Shown here piece after piece: positions 48,490-57,559 of a stretch of 64,000 nucleotides of DNA. Within the stretch, counting starts at the first letter, position 1. The number at the start of each line of letters is the position of its first letter. The stretch comes from Sphingomonas turrisvirgatae (GTDB lineage Bacteria; Pseudomonadota; Alphaproteobacteria; Sphingomonadales; Sphingomonadaceae): assembly GCF_001721295.1 (NCBI RefSeq), contig NZ_MDDS01000003.1:1-64000 (forward strand), in the 5' to 3' direction. Both the position numbers and the translations under genes were made by a program. The notes under the pieces are model-generated. The model was not told where the DNA came from. It saw nothing but the letters and a program-made list of their open reading frames with translations, and searched no databases.

Positions 48490-48508
48490 ATGAACCTTAT
48501 TGGTTCAT
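48490..48508. promoter_or_regulatory. palindromic operator candidate between the repressor and the DUF6456 gene
   Basis: ATGAACC (48490-48496) and GGTTCAT (48502-48508) form a perfect inverted repeat with a TTATT centre, typical of XRE-family operators. It lies 12-31 bp upstream of the repressor start and about 60 bp upstream of the divergent gene. Confidence 0.6.
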
Positions 48509-48566
48509 CGCTTTCCTACAGAACGTCCGGTGTGGCAATCCCGAATCGAACAAACGGGAGCCTTGC

Positions 48567-49046
48567 ATGCGCGAACTTGCCGACCGCTCGATCGAAGACG
48601 GTCATGTCATCCACCACGCCCCGGCGCGCGCGACCGGGCGGCGCGTCAGCATCAACCTCGCAGAATCGCCGCTTGCCTGGCTCTATTCGCGCAAGCTCGT
48701 CACGCCACGCCAGTTCGAGGCGGGCGAGCGGCTGCGCGCCGATTACGAAACTGCCGCGCTCGGCCCGCGCGTCACCATGCGATGGGATGCGGCGGCCTCG
48801 CACCGCCGCGGCGGTGGGCCGAATGAACCACTAGATCCGACGCTGGCGCAGATCGCGGCCAAGCGCCGCTTCGATGCCGCCCTTACCGCCGCGGGGCCGG
48901 GTCTGACCGACATTCTGTGGCGCGTGATCTGTGCCTGCGAGGGCCTGCCGCATGCCGAACGTGCATTGGGCTGGCCGGCGCGGGCCGGCAAGCTGGTGCT
49001 CACTCTCGCGCTCGATCGGGTGGCGGATCATTACGCGCTCAAATAA
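48567..49046 (+). CDS. DUF6456-like protein
   Basis: A 159-residue protein with SPLAWLYSRKLVTPRQFEAGERLRADYE, then a conserved DPTLAQIAAKRRFDAAL and ILWRVICACEGLPHAERALGWPARAGKLVLTLALDRVADHY. This resembles the alphaproteobacterial DUF6456 family; its C-terminal part recalls a helical DNA-binding fold of phage origin. Function unknown. Divergent from the repressor gene with a shared operator-like palindrome, so it may be the repressor's target. Confidence 0.6.
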   Translation: MRELADRSIEDGHVIHHAPARATGRRVSINLAESPLAWLYSRKLVTPRQFEAGERLRADYETAALGPRVTMRWDAAASHRRGGGPNEPLDPTLAQIAAKRRFDAALTAAGPGLTDILWRVICACEGLPHAERALGWPARAGKLVLTLALDRVADHYALK

Positions 49047-49074
49047 TCGGCGCTGCGGCAGCTTGCACGACGGC

Positions 49075-51594
49075 CTATTCGCTTGCCGCTAGCTCGTTCG
49101 GACGCGGCTGCTCCTCGGGCTTGGGGCGGGCCAGATAGCGGCCATAGACCCAACTGATCCCGATCAGCGCCACCCCGAGCCCCAGGAAGGACATGATGCG
49201 CAACACGCCGCCCAGCGCCGCGGCATCGATCAGGAACACCTTGAGCGTCACCGCCGTCAGCAGCACCAAGCCCGCCAGCCGCACATCACGCGCCTCCATC
49301 CGGATCCCCGCGCCCAGCCAGCCGAGCGCCAGCAGCAGCAGCGCGGCCGAATAGCCGTAATTCTCGCCCGTCGTGATCGGCCCGGTCATGATCGAACCGT
49401 GGGTCGCTTGCCGCACCAGCGCCAGCACCGCGATCAGCGTAAAGGCCATGCCGACCCGCCGCCACGGCGCACCCGCTACAAAGCGCCAACTCCATGCAGC
49501 CACTGCCGCCATGTGCAGCACCGCCGCATTGAGCAGCGGGATCGAGCCCACCGCTTGCGGCACGAACACCGGGTTGAGCAACAGCACGTCGAACCACAGC
49601 ACGCGTGCCAGCCCCAGGCCGAACAGATAGAGGCCGACCGCGCCTGCCCCCGGCCGTTGCGCCAACCACCAGCCCACCGCAAGCAGCGCCTGACTGATCA
49701 GCGCGCGCTCGAGGAAGCCCCACCGCAGGAAGGCCGCATCGCTCGAAATTGCCAGCGGCAGCTTGGCGAGATGCCATGCCAGCACCAAAGCACAGACCAC
49801 GCCGCCGGTCAGCGCCGCAGCTCGCCAGCGTCCGAACATGCGCGCGTCAGTGCGCAACCACACCGCCCCCGCCGCGATCGGCAACAGCAGGCGCAGCCCG
49901 TCGGCGACCGACGGCAGATGTGCATAGGGCAGCGGATGGCCCGATACCGACTGGACGATGGCGCGCAGATAGTCGGCGGTCGTCATGCCGCCGATGGCGA
50001 CAGCGACGAGCAGACCGAATGCCGGTAGCTGCAGCAGCGTGGCATCCTGCATTCGCCGCGCCCACCAGCCGACCGCGACAGCCGCAACGATGATGCCGAT
50101 CGGCCACCAGGCCGCCGACACCAGCTGCAACCAGGCAACGGCCCACAGCAGCGCGGCGGCGAACGTCCCGCCGACCAATCCCGGATCGCGCCTGTTCACC
50201 GCATCACGCCGCCGCCAGCTGACCAACCCGGCCAGCGCCGCTGCGATCACTGCGAGCGCGCTCCACTGCCAATCGGCGAGCCGCCCGGCTTGAAGCATGT
50301 TGACGATCAGCAGCGGCCCGGCGATCCCGCCCAGCGCGATCCATGACCAGCCCCGCGCCCTGCCCAGAAAGGCCAACCCGACCCCACCGAACATCGCCGT
50401 AGCGACGATCGCGCCGAACACGCTCGCGCCGTGATCGACCTGCATCATGCCCGTTGCGATCAGCGACAGCGCCAGCACGACGCTTGCCATGGCGCCCGGC
50501 AGATACCGCTCGTCGCGCCATGCGAGCACCAACGTCGCGCCTGCTAGCGTCAGATACATCGACCAGGCGAGCAGACCGAAATCCATTGCCGGGGCAAATG
50601 CCAGTAATTGCACGAGGCCCGCGACCAGCGGCGCTAGCCGGATCCAGTTCGACGCCACGCCCGTGCGCGGCAACGCCACGCTTGCGGCAAGCGCCAACAG
50701 CACCGCAAACGCCGCCGCCGCACCATGCCCGTCGTTCAGCACTGCCAGCAGGAAGTTGATCCACCCGAACCCCGCGACGGTCGCCGCTATTGCCAGCCAT
50801 GCCCAGCCGCGATGCACCGCCAGTGCGAACAGCGCCCCGGTGAACAGCGCCAGATAGACGAGCAGCGGCGCGATCCCCGCCGCGTCATAGCCGGCAACCA
50901 GCGGCGCGGCGAACCCGCCGGCCAGCGCCAGCACGGCGGTTGGCGGCCCATGCCGCAGCGCCAGGAACAGGGCCAGCGCGGTCACCGCCAGCATCACGAT
51001 GAACGCCGGCAGCGGCGGCACGAGATCATAGAGCGCCGCGGCAAGATACAGCGCGCCATAGCCGCTCGCGATACCCGCTCCGGCCAGCGCCTGGCCGATC
51101 CGTGGGTCGCTTGCCGTCGCGGGCAATCGCCGCGCCGCCTCGCTCGCCGCGACCAACACCAGCGCGAACAGCCCGGCGGCGAAGGTGCGCACACCCGGCC
51201 CAAGCAGGCCAGATTCGATCGCATAGCGCACCAGGAAGAAGCCCGCGGCGATCAGTGCCACCGCGCCGATCCACACCGGCAGGCGCGCACCGATCAGCGA
51301 TTCGAAATTGGGGCGCGCCCATTCGCGGCTCAGAACCTGCGAGCCCCTCGGTGCTGCTGGGGCTGCATCGGGACGTGAGATGCCGGAAATTGCCGCCCGC
51401 TCAGCGATGGTAGGCACCGGCCGAGTTGCCGTCGGCTCGGCCGCTTGTGCAGGCAATGGCGGCGGCACAACCGGCCGCCGTCCCTCACGCTCGAGCAGAT
51501 CGATTCGACGCGACAGCGCCTTCACGCGCGACCCCAGCTGCAGGACCATCACCGTCAGCCCAACGAGCGCGAGCAGAAGGATGCTCTCGATCAA
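49075..51594 (-). CDS. DUF2339 large polytopic membrane protein
   Basis: An 839-residue protein: an N-terminal helix and a short charged/coiled segment (SRVKALSRRIDLLERE), a Pro-rich linker (about 40-80), the conserved FESLIGARLPVWIGAVALIAAGFFLVRYAIE block, then some 25 further hydrophobic helices. This is the DUF2339 layout; the function is unknown, possibly envelope-related. The gene is alone between DUF6456 (convergent) and dapF (divergent). Confidence 0.9.
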   Translation of the reverse strand: MIESILLLALVGLTVMVLQLGSRVKALSRRIDLLEREGRRPVVPPPLPAQAAEPTATRPVPTIAERAAISGISRPDAAPAAPRGSQVLSREWARPNFESLIGARLPVWIGAVALIAAGFFLVRYAIESGLLGPGVRTFAAGLFALVLVAASEAARRLPATASDPRIGQALAGAGIASGYGALYLAAALYDLVPPLPAFIVMLAVTALALFLALRHGPPTAVLALAGGFAAPLVAGYDAAGIAPLLVYLALFTGALFALAVHRGWAWLAIAATVAGFGWINFLLAVLNDGHGAAAAFAVLLALAASVALPRTGVASNWIRLAPLVAGLVQLLAFAPAMDFGLLAWSMYLTLAGATLVLAWRDERYLPGAMASVVLALSLIATGMMQVDHGASVFGAIVATAMFGGVGLAFLGRARGWSWIALGGIAGPLLIVNMLQAGRLADWQWSALAVIAAALAGLVSWRRRDAVNRRDPGLVGGTFAAALLWAVAWLQLVSAAWWPIGIIVAAVAVGWWARRMQDATLLQLPAFGLLVAVAIGGMTTADYLRAIVQSVSGHPLPYAHLPSVADGLRLLLPIAAGAVWLRTDARMFGRWRAAALTGGVVCALVLAWHLAKLPLAISSDAAFLRWGFLERALISQALLAVGWWLAQRPGAGAVGLYLFGLGLARVLWFDVLLLNPVFVPQAVGSIPLLNAAVLHMAAVAAWSWRFVAGAPWRRVGMAFTLIAVLALVRQATHGSIMTGPITTGENYGYSAALLLLALGWLGAGIRMEARDVRLAGLVLLTAVTLKVFLIDAAALGGVLRIMSFLGLGVALIGISWVYGRYLARPKPEEQPRPNELAASE

Positions 51595-51717
51595 CGCGCC
51601 GCTCGCAAATCGCTCGTCCGCATCATGTCCGTCCTTCTCGCACTACCGCGCTCGCCTTCCAACCCCTCAAGCCGAACTGCGGTTGCACGCGACCCGCCAG
51701 CCTCTAGATGCGGCGGC

Positions 51718-52647
51718 ATGGAACTCGCCTTCATCAAATGCCACGGGTCTGGCAATGATTTCGCACTGGTCGATGCGCGCGATCCCGCGCTGGCCGGGCA
51801 AGACTGGGTGCCGGTCGCGCGGCGCATCTGCGACCGCGCCGGTCCGGTAGGTGCCGACGGCATCCTGTTGCTGGTGCAGGGCGACAAAACGCACGCCTTT
51901 GGCATGCGCGTCATCAACGCCGATGGCAGCGAGCCGGAAACCTGCCTCAACGGGCTGCGCTGCATCGGCCGTGCGGGCCTGGAAGCACTTGGCCTTGAAA
52001 GTGCGAGTGTAAAGCTGAAGACCAGCAGCGCAGGGGTCGAGCGCCAGCCCGAGCTGGCACCGGGCGTCGTCACGGTCCGTACCATCGCCGGCCCCGCGTC
52101 AAGCGATCCCGGCGATGTCGGCCTGCGCGTTCCTGCGCCAGTAATCGACGCAGCGGTTCCAGGTCTCCCCAGCTCGCGCGCCTTCACTGCGCTCGCCATG
52201 CCCAATCCGCACCTCATTACCTTCGTCGATAGGATCGATGTCGATGAGCTGGTCGCACTCGGCAGCTGGTGCGAGGCCAGGCCGGGCCTGCTCGCCGATC
52301 GTGCCAATGTGAGCTTCGTCGAGATGCGTGACGATGGCCTGTTCGTCCAGACCTTTGAACGTGGGGTTGGCCTCACCAACGCCTGCGGCACCGCGATGGG
52401 CGGGGCTACTCATGCCGCGGGTCTTACTGGCCGCGTACCGTTCGGGCAGGCGATCACCGTCCACAACCCGGGCGGCAAGGTTCGCGTGACGGCTGAAGGG
52501 CCGGACGGTAGCGATCGCGTCATCATCGATGGCAACGCCACCTTCATCTACGAAGCGACGATCGAGATCGGTGATGAACTCGGCCCGCTGAAGATTACCA
52601 GGGACCGCGCGGCAGAGGAAGCCGCCTGGCGCCTCGCCACCCGCTGA
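51718..52647 (+). CDS. dapF: diaminopimelate epimerase or DapF-like epimerase
   Basis: A PLP-independent epimerase of the DapF fold. The first catalytic Cys is in ETCLNGLRCIGR and the second in TNACGTAMGGA. The N terminus MELAFIKCHGSGNDFALVDAR and GADGILLL are family-like. About 309 residues, longer than the 274 of E. coli DapF. Anion-loop residues differ slightly from the usual ACGTG. The ATG at 51718 is chosen; the frame runs upstream without similarity. It would interconvert LL- and meso-diaminopimelate for lysine and peptidoglycan, but a paralog with another amino-acid substrate is possible. Confidence 0.8.
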   Translation: MELAFIKCHGSGNDFALVDARDPALAGQDWVPVARRICDRAGPVGADGILLLVQGDKTHAFGMRVINADGSEPETCLNGLRCIGRAGLEALGLESASVKLKTSSAGVERQPELAPGVVTVRTIAGPASSDPGDVGLRVPAPVIDAAVPGLPSSRAFTALAMPNPHLITFVDRIDVDELVALGSWCEARPGLLADRANVSFVEMRDDGLFVQTFERGVGLTNACGTAMGGATHAAGLTGRVPFGQAITVHNPGGKVRVTAEGPDGSDRVIIDGNATFIYEATIEIGDELGPLKITRDRAAEEAAWRLATR

Positions 52648-52733
52648 CACCCGCGATCATTGCCGTTTGCTGGTGAATGATGTCCCGCCGACCAATCCCC
52701 AGCGCGTCGCAGCGCCGGGTCATGGGCGCGCGG

Positions 52734-53570
52734 TCATCCCTTTAACCGCGCGGCATGCCAGGCGACATGCTCGGGCAGGAAGGTCGAGATGAAGTAATAG
52801 CTGTGATCATAGCCCGGCTGCATCCGCAGCGTCAGGTCGATCCCGGCCGCATCGCACGCTTCGCGCAGCAATTCGGGCTTCAACTGCTCGGTCAGAAAGG
52901 AATCCGCATCCCCCTGATCGACGAGCAACTCGGTCACGCGCAGTCCGTCGGCGATCATCGCGCACGCATCATAGGCCCGCCAATCCTCGCGGTTCTCGCC
53001 GAGATAGCCGTTCAGCGCCTTCTCTCCCCAAGGGCAATCCATCGGCGACACGATCGGCGCGAAGGCGCTGACCGACTTGAAGCGATCGTGGTTGCGCAGG
53101 GCGATGGTCAACGCGCCATGTCCGCCCATCGAATGGCCGGTGATCCCCTGCCGCGCCATGTCCGCGCAGGCGAACTCGCGCAGGATCAGCGCCGGCAGCT
53201 CATCCTCGATGTACGAGCGCATCCGGAAATGAGTCGCCCACGGGTCCTGCGCCGCGTCGACATAGAAGCCCGCGCCCTTGCCGAAGTCGTATGCCGCGTC
53301 GTCCGGCACCTCGTCCCCCCGCGGTGAGGTATCCGGCGCGATGAAGATGACGCCATGCTCGGCGCACGCCGCCCGATACTCTCCCTTCTCGGTCACATTG
53401 GCGTGCGTGCAGGTCAGGCCCGACAGATACCACAGCACCGGCAGCTTCGCCCCTGCTTCATGTTCCGGCACGAACACCGAAAAGGTCATCGGCGTGCCCG
53501 TCATGGCGGAGTCGTGCCGATAGACACCCTGAACGCCGCCATGCGCCTTGTTGGTCGAGAGCGTTTCCAT
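52734..53570 (-). CDS. fghA: S-formylglutathione hydrolase
   Basis: Hydrolyses S-formylglutathione to formate and glutathione, the second step of glutathione-dependent formaldehyde oxidation. A 278-residue esterase D-type alpha/beta hydrolase with the oxyanion region WYLSGLTCTHANV, PDTSPRGDEVPDD, the nucleophile motif GHSMGGHGALT (Ser about residue 147) and the catalytic His in GYDHSYYFI. It is downstream of adhC and the VOC gene in one minus-strand run. Confidence 0.95.
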   Translation of the reverse strand: METLSTNKAHGGVQGVYRHDSAMTGTPMTFSVFVPEHEAGAKLPVLWYLSGLTCTHANVTEKGEYRAACAEHGVIFIAPDTSPRGDEVPDDAAYDFGKGAGFYVDAAQDPWATHFRMRSYIEDELPALILREFACADMARQGITGHSMGGHGALTIALRNHDRFKSVSAFAPIVSPMDCPWGEKALNGYLGENREDWRAYDACAMIADGLRVTELLVDQGDADSFLTEQLKPELLREACDAAGIDLTLRMQPGYDHSYYFISTFLPEHVAWHAARLKG

Positions 53571-53598
53571 CGCCTGCTATTTCCTTGTCATTGTCCGA

Positions 53599-53997
53599 TC
53601 AGGCCGGGCGATGGATCGCGCAAAGCTTGTTGCCATCGGGATCCCGGACGTAGCTCAAGTTCATCGGGCCGAGCGCACCGCCATCGCGCGGCCCCGGGCT
53701 GCCTTCGATCGACTGCCCGCCATGGGCCACCGCGACATCGTGGAACGCCGCCACCTGCTCGGGCGAGTCGCACTTGAACGCGATGGTCCCGCCATTGGCG
53801 TGAGTGGCCGGCTGGCCGTCGATCGGCTCGGAGATGCAGAAGGTGCCGCCATTGTGACGATAGAACAGCCTTTTGTGCCCGCTCGCCGCGACGTTTGGGA
53901 TAGCCTCTCCGGCAAACCCCAGCGCACCCAGCACGGCGTCATAAAAGCGCTTCGACCGATCGATGTCGTTCGATCCGACCATGATGTGATTGAACAT
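53599..53997 (-). CDS. VOC (glyoxalase/bleomycin resistance) family protein
   Basis: A 132-residue protein with the paired beta-alpha-beta-beta-beta modules of the vicinal oxygen chelate fold. Likely metal residues are His in MFNHIMVGSND (near residue 4) and Glu/His in the central and C-terminal strands (CISEPIDG, HANGGTIAFK, LSYVRDPDGNKLCAI). Substrate unknown; its position between adhC and fghA suggests a glutathione-linked role. Confidence 0.85.
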   Translation of the reverse strand: MFNHIMVGSNDIDRSKRFYDAVLGALGFAGEAIPNVAASGHKRLFYRHNGGTFCISEPIDGQPATHANGGTIAFKCDSPEQVAAFHDVAVAHGGQSIEGSPGPRDGGALGPMNLSYVRDPDGNKLCAIHRPA

Positions 53998-54049
53998 CGC
54001 CCTCTCCTGTCAAGTGCTGTTCGCAACGTCAGCGGACAGCGTCGCTCGG

Positions 54050-55162
<1,113 letters not shown>

Positions 55163-55226
55163 GGGGCAGGCTCCTTTGCTGCGCGCTCAATGCCAAGCCG
55201 GCTGCGCCGATGCCACCCCGAAAAGC

Positions 55227-55859
55227 TCAGATGACCTCCATCTCGGCCTTGTAATGATGCCACGCCATGATTGCCGCCGCCCCGCGATGGGGCCGCCAGC
55301 TTTCGGCGATTTCACGCGTCGCCTTCTCGCTCGGCCGCTCCGCCAGCCCCATGATCCGCCCGACCTCGATCTGCACCGCCAAGTCGCCCGCCGGCCAGAT
55401 GTCCGGGCGCCCCTCAGCGAACAACAGGTAGATTTCGGCGGACCATCGCCCGATGCCTTTCACCCGCACCAGCTGCGCGATCGCTTCCTCGTCATCCTCG
55501 GGCAGGTTGTGCAGGTCGAGGCGACCGCTCGTCACCTCGTTCGCCAGGCTGCGCGCATAGCTGGCCTTCTGCCGCGACATCCCCGCTGCGCGCAGCGCCT
55601 CGTCACTCGCCGCGGCGACCAATGCGGGATCGGTCAGGTCGCCCAGCCCCACGCTCAGCTTGTTCCAGACCGATGCGGCTGCCGCGACGCTGACCTGCTG
55701 GCCGACGATCGTTCGCAACAGCGTTGCGTAACCCGTCTCGCGCAGCCGCGGCGCGGGGTAGCCAACCCGCGCGATTGCCGCCGCCATCAGCGGCTCGATT
55801 TCCGCGATCGCGTCCAACGACGCCTTCAACTGCTCGGCGTTCAGGCCCATTCTTGCCAT
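55227..55859 (-). CDS. DNA-3-methyladenine glycosylase 2 (AlkA-like, HhH-GPD)
   Basis: A base-excision glycosylase of about 210 residues. The HhH motif is [17 protein letters not shown] and the catalytic Asp lies in [13 protein letters not shown]. Also typical are [19 protein letters not shown] and [13 protein letters not shown]. It lacks the N-terminal AlkA domain. The ATG at 55859 (MARMGLN) or 55850 is the start; the frame continues upstream over the ferredoxin gene without similarity. Divergent from the ferredoxin gene, 45 bp apart. Confidence 0.9.
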   Translation of the reverse strand: MARMGLNAEQLKASLDAIAEIEPLMAAAIARVGYPAPRLRETGYATLLRTIVGQQVSVAAAASVWNKLSVGLGDLTDPALVAAASDEALRAAGMSRQKASYARSLANEVTSGRLDLHNLPEDDEEAIAQLVRVKGIGRWSAEIYLLFAEGRPDIWPAGDLAVQIEVGRIMGLAERPSEKATREIAESWRPHRGAAAIMAWHHYKAEMEVI

Positions 55860-55904
55860 CCTTGCAAATCCCCGGCATGTGCGCGCCAACTGGAGGAGAT
55901 CGTC

Positions 55905-56222
55905 ATGCCCAAGCTTATCGTCGTCACGCGTGAAGGAGAAGAACGCGCCGTCGAGGGTGAAGCGGGCCTTTCGGTCATGGAAGTGATCCGCGACAATGGG
56001 TTCGACGAACTGCTGGCCCTGTGCGGCGGCTGCTGCTCGTGCGCTACCTGCCATGTGCATGTCGACCCGGAATTTGCGGCCAAACTGCCGCCGATGAGCG
56101 AGGACGAGAACGACCTGCTCGACAGCTCTTCCGACCGCAACGAGACCTCGCGTCTGTCCTGCCAGATCCAGTTCACCAGCGCGCTCGACGGGCTGAAGGT
56201 CACCATCGCAGCCGAGGATTGA
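55905..56222 (+). CDS. 2Fe-2S ferredoxin
   Basis: A 105-residue adrenodoxin/ISC-type ferredoxin. Cluster ligands are Cys40, Cys46, Cys49 in [16 protein letters not shown] and Cys86 in RLSCQIQF. An unusual extra Cys at 43 replaces the common Ser. A GGAGGAGA site precedes the ATG. It may donate electrons to a cytochrome P450 or oxygenase; none is adjacent. Confidence 0.94.
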   Translation: MPKLIVVTREGEERAVEGEAGLSVMEVIRDNGFDELLALCGGCCSCATCHVHVDPEFAAKLPPMSEDENDLLDSSSDRNETSRLSCQIQFTSALDGLKVTIAAED

Positions 56223-56228
56223 TCGAGC

Positions 56229-56249
56229 CCCTCTCCTAACGGGAGAGGG
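56229..56249. terminator. hairpin after the ferredoxin gene
   Basis: CCCTCTCC (56229-56236) and GGAGAGGG (56242-56249) form an 8-bp stem with a TAACG loop, 7 bp after the ferredoxin stop. No U-tract follows; it also resembles the repeat near 35.65 kb. The gap from here to rlmB (about 195 bp) contains no gene I can support. Confidence 0.5.
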
Positions 56250-56444
56250 AAGGATCACCCTAACGGCGGCACCCTGACCACTGCCATCGGCGCGTCGCTG
56301 CTCAGCGGCGTCGCCTTCCACGTCACCGTCCGGCGTTCGCCCGTGCTGGTCGCGCCGCCCCGTTATTCTGGCTCACGATCTCGCCGTAAGACCGACGCGA
56401 CTAGCGCAAGCGCGATCCCCTTCGCTGATCGTGGCATTGCCGCC

Positions 56445-57197
56445 TCAGCGGGCCGCCGCGGCGTACAGTGCGACTGCCGCCGCGTTCGATACGTTCAGGC
56501 TCTCCATGCGTGGCGAGATCGGCAGTCGCGCCAATTCGTCGCAATGCTGCGCGGTATTGTGCCGCATCCCCTCGCCTTCCGCGCCCAGCACCAATGCCGG
56601 CCGCGTATCGCCCATGACCTGCGCGAGCGTCCCCTTGGCCTCTCCTGCCAGGCCGATCCGCCAGAACCCCGCCTCGCCGATCTCGTCCAGCGCGCGCGCC
56701 AGATTGACGACCCGTACCCACGGTACGATCTCGAGCGCGCCCGATGCGGATTTGGCCAGCGTGCCCGACTCGGGCGGTGCGTGCCGATCCTGCGTGATGA
56801 TACCCAACGCATCGAACGCGGCCGCAGAACGCAGGATCGCCCCGACATTGTGGGGATCGGTCACATGGTCCAGCACCAGCAGCGGCCGGCGATCGCCCGC
56901 ACCCTGCTCCAACAGGTCGCCCAGCCAGATCTCCTCCAGCGGATCGACCTCGATCACGATGCCCTGATGTGGCGCATCGCCAGGCACCAGCCGCGCCAGA
57001 TCGGCCGCTTCGGCATAGGTGATCGGCACCACCGGCGGCAGCTCGAGCGCGCCGATGACCTCGCGCGTCCCCCATACCTTGCGCACCTTCCGCTCGGGGT
57101 TGGCCAGCGCTGCGGTAACCGCATGTCGGCCCCAAAACCGTGGCTTGCTGCTCGATTGCGTGGAGGGCCGATGCCCGCGCCGTGATCCTCTGTTCAT
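56445..57197 (-). CDS. rlmB: 23S rRNA 2'-O-methyltransferase RlmB-type (SpoU family)
   Basis: A 250-residue SPOUT methyltransferase. A short basic N terminus is followed by an L30e-like substrate domain (WGRHAVTAALANPERKV, GTREVI) and the knot domain with motif 1 DHVTDPHNVGAILRSAAAF, motif 2 LVLGAEGEGMR and motif 3 ISPRMESLNVSNAAAVALY. In E. coli this methylates G2251. It lies downstream of tRNA-Gly on the same strand. Confidence 0.93.
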   Translation of the reverse strand: MNRGSRRGHRPSTQSSSKPRFWGRHAVTAALANPERKVRKVWGTREVIGALELPPVVPITYAEAADLARLVPGDAPHQGIVIEVDPLEEIWLGDLLEQGAGDRRPLLVLDHVTDPHNVGAILRSAAAFDALGIITQDRHAPPESGTLAKSASGALEIVPWVRVVNLARALDEIGEAGFWRIGLAGEAKGTLAQVMGDTRPALVLGAEGEGMRHNTAQHCDELARLPISPRMESLNVSNAAAVALYAAAAR

Positions 57198-57274
57198 GAG
57201 GGTGCGCTTAGTTTGTTTCCGCGTTCAGCGGAAGCGGCACGACCAGTTCGGCTTGCCGACCCGAAGAAAGTGGA

Positions 57275-57348
57275 TGGAGCGGGTAGCGGGAATCGAACCC
57301 GCGTATTCAGCTTGGAAGGCTGCTGCACTACCATTGTGCTATACCCGC
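57275..57348 (-). tRNA. tRNA-Gly (anticodon TCC)
   Basis: A 74-nt cloverleaf with the acceptor stem GCGGGTA/TACCCGC, discriminator T and encoded CCA. The anticodon loop is CTTCCAA (anticodon TCC reading GGA/GGG) and the T arm carries GGTTCGATTCC. Its 5' end at 57348 lies only 3-8 bp from the TGT tip and repeats taken as a transposon end, so its native upstream region is interrupted or replaced if that reading is right. Confidence 0.96.
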
Positions 57349-57351
57349 CCA

Positions 57352-57464
57352 TGTGTGTCACCTCGCCCATAAAGGGTCATTCTGATTTTGCAACACAGAG
57401 GGCGAACGCGAGAACGACCGACGGCGCCTGAGTCAATTTCGCTCCCATAAGCGGTCATTTTGTT
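57352..57464. repeat. Tn7-like transposon end with two 21-bp repeats
   Basis: CCCATAAAGGGTCATTCTGA-type repeat at 57366-57386 and CCCATAAGCGGTCATTTTGT-type at 57444-57464 match at 17 of 21 positions, same orientation, 78 bp apart. Directly outside the first is TGTGTGTCACC (57352-57362), so a 5'-TGT tip could start at 57352, 57354 or 57356. A TGT tip followed by spaced repeats is how Tn7-family transposases (TnsB) mark an end. The matching far end is outside the window. Confidence 0.65.
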
Positions 57465-57511
57465 CACGGTTCGCCGCCGTAGCTGCGTCAGCGACCTAGA
57501 AGGCGGGCAAG

Positions 57512-57534
57512 AAAAAGCCGGCGAAAACGCCGAC
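57512..57534 (-). terminator. intrinsic terminator of the tnsABC-tniQ operon
   Basis: On the minus strand, GTCGGCG and CGCCGGC form a 7-bp stem (one G-U pair) with a TTTT loop, followed by five T. It starts 26 bp after the tniQ stop. Confidence 0.85.
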
Positions 57535-57559
57535 AGTGCATTCACAAGACGCTGGCGGA

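Noticed and set aside
55860..56321. Upstream extension of the DNA glycosylase frame across the ferredoxin gene
   Set aside because: The added sequence has no similarity to glycosylases, and the ferredoxin gene on the other strand has a clear ribosome-binding site and cluster ligands.
56250..56444. Possible remnant of a small minus-strand coding sequence (ends in VRVPPLG)
   Set aside because: Only about 35 codons after a stop, no ribosome-binding site, no family recognised.
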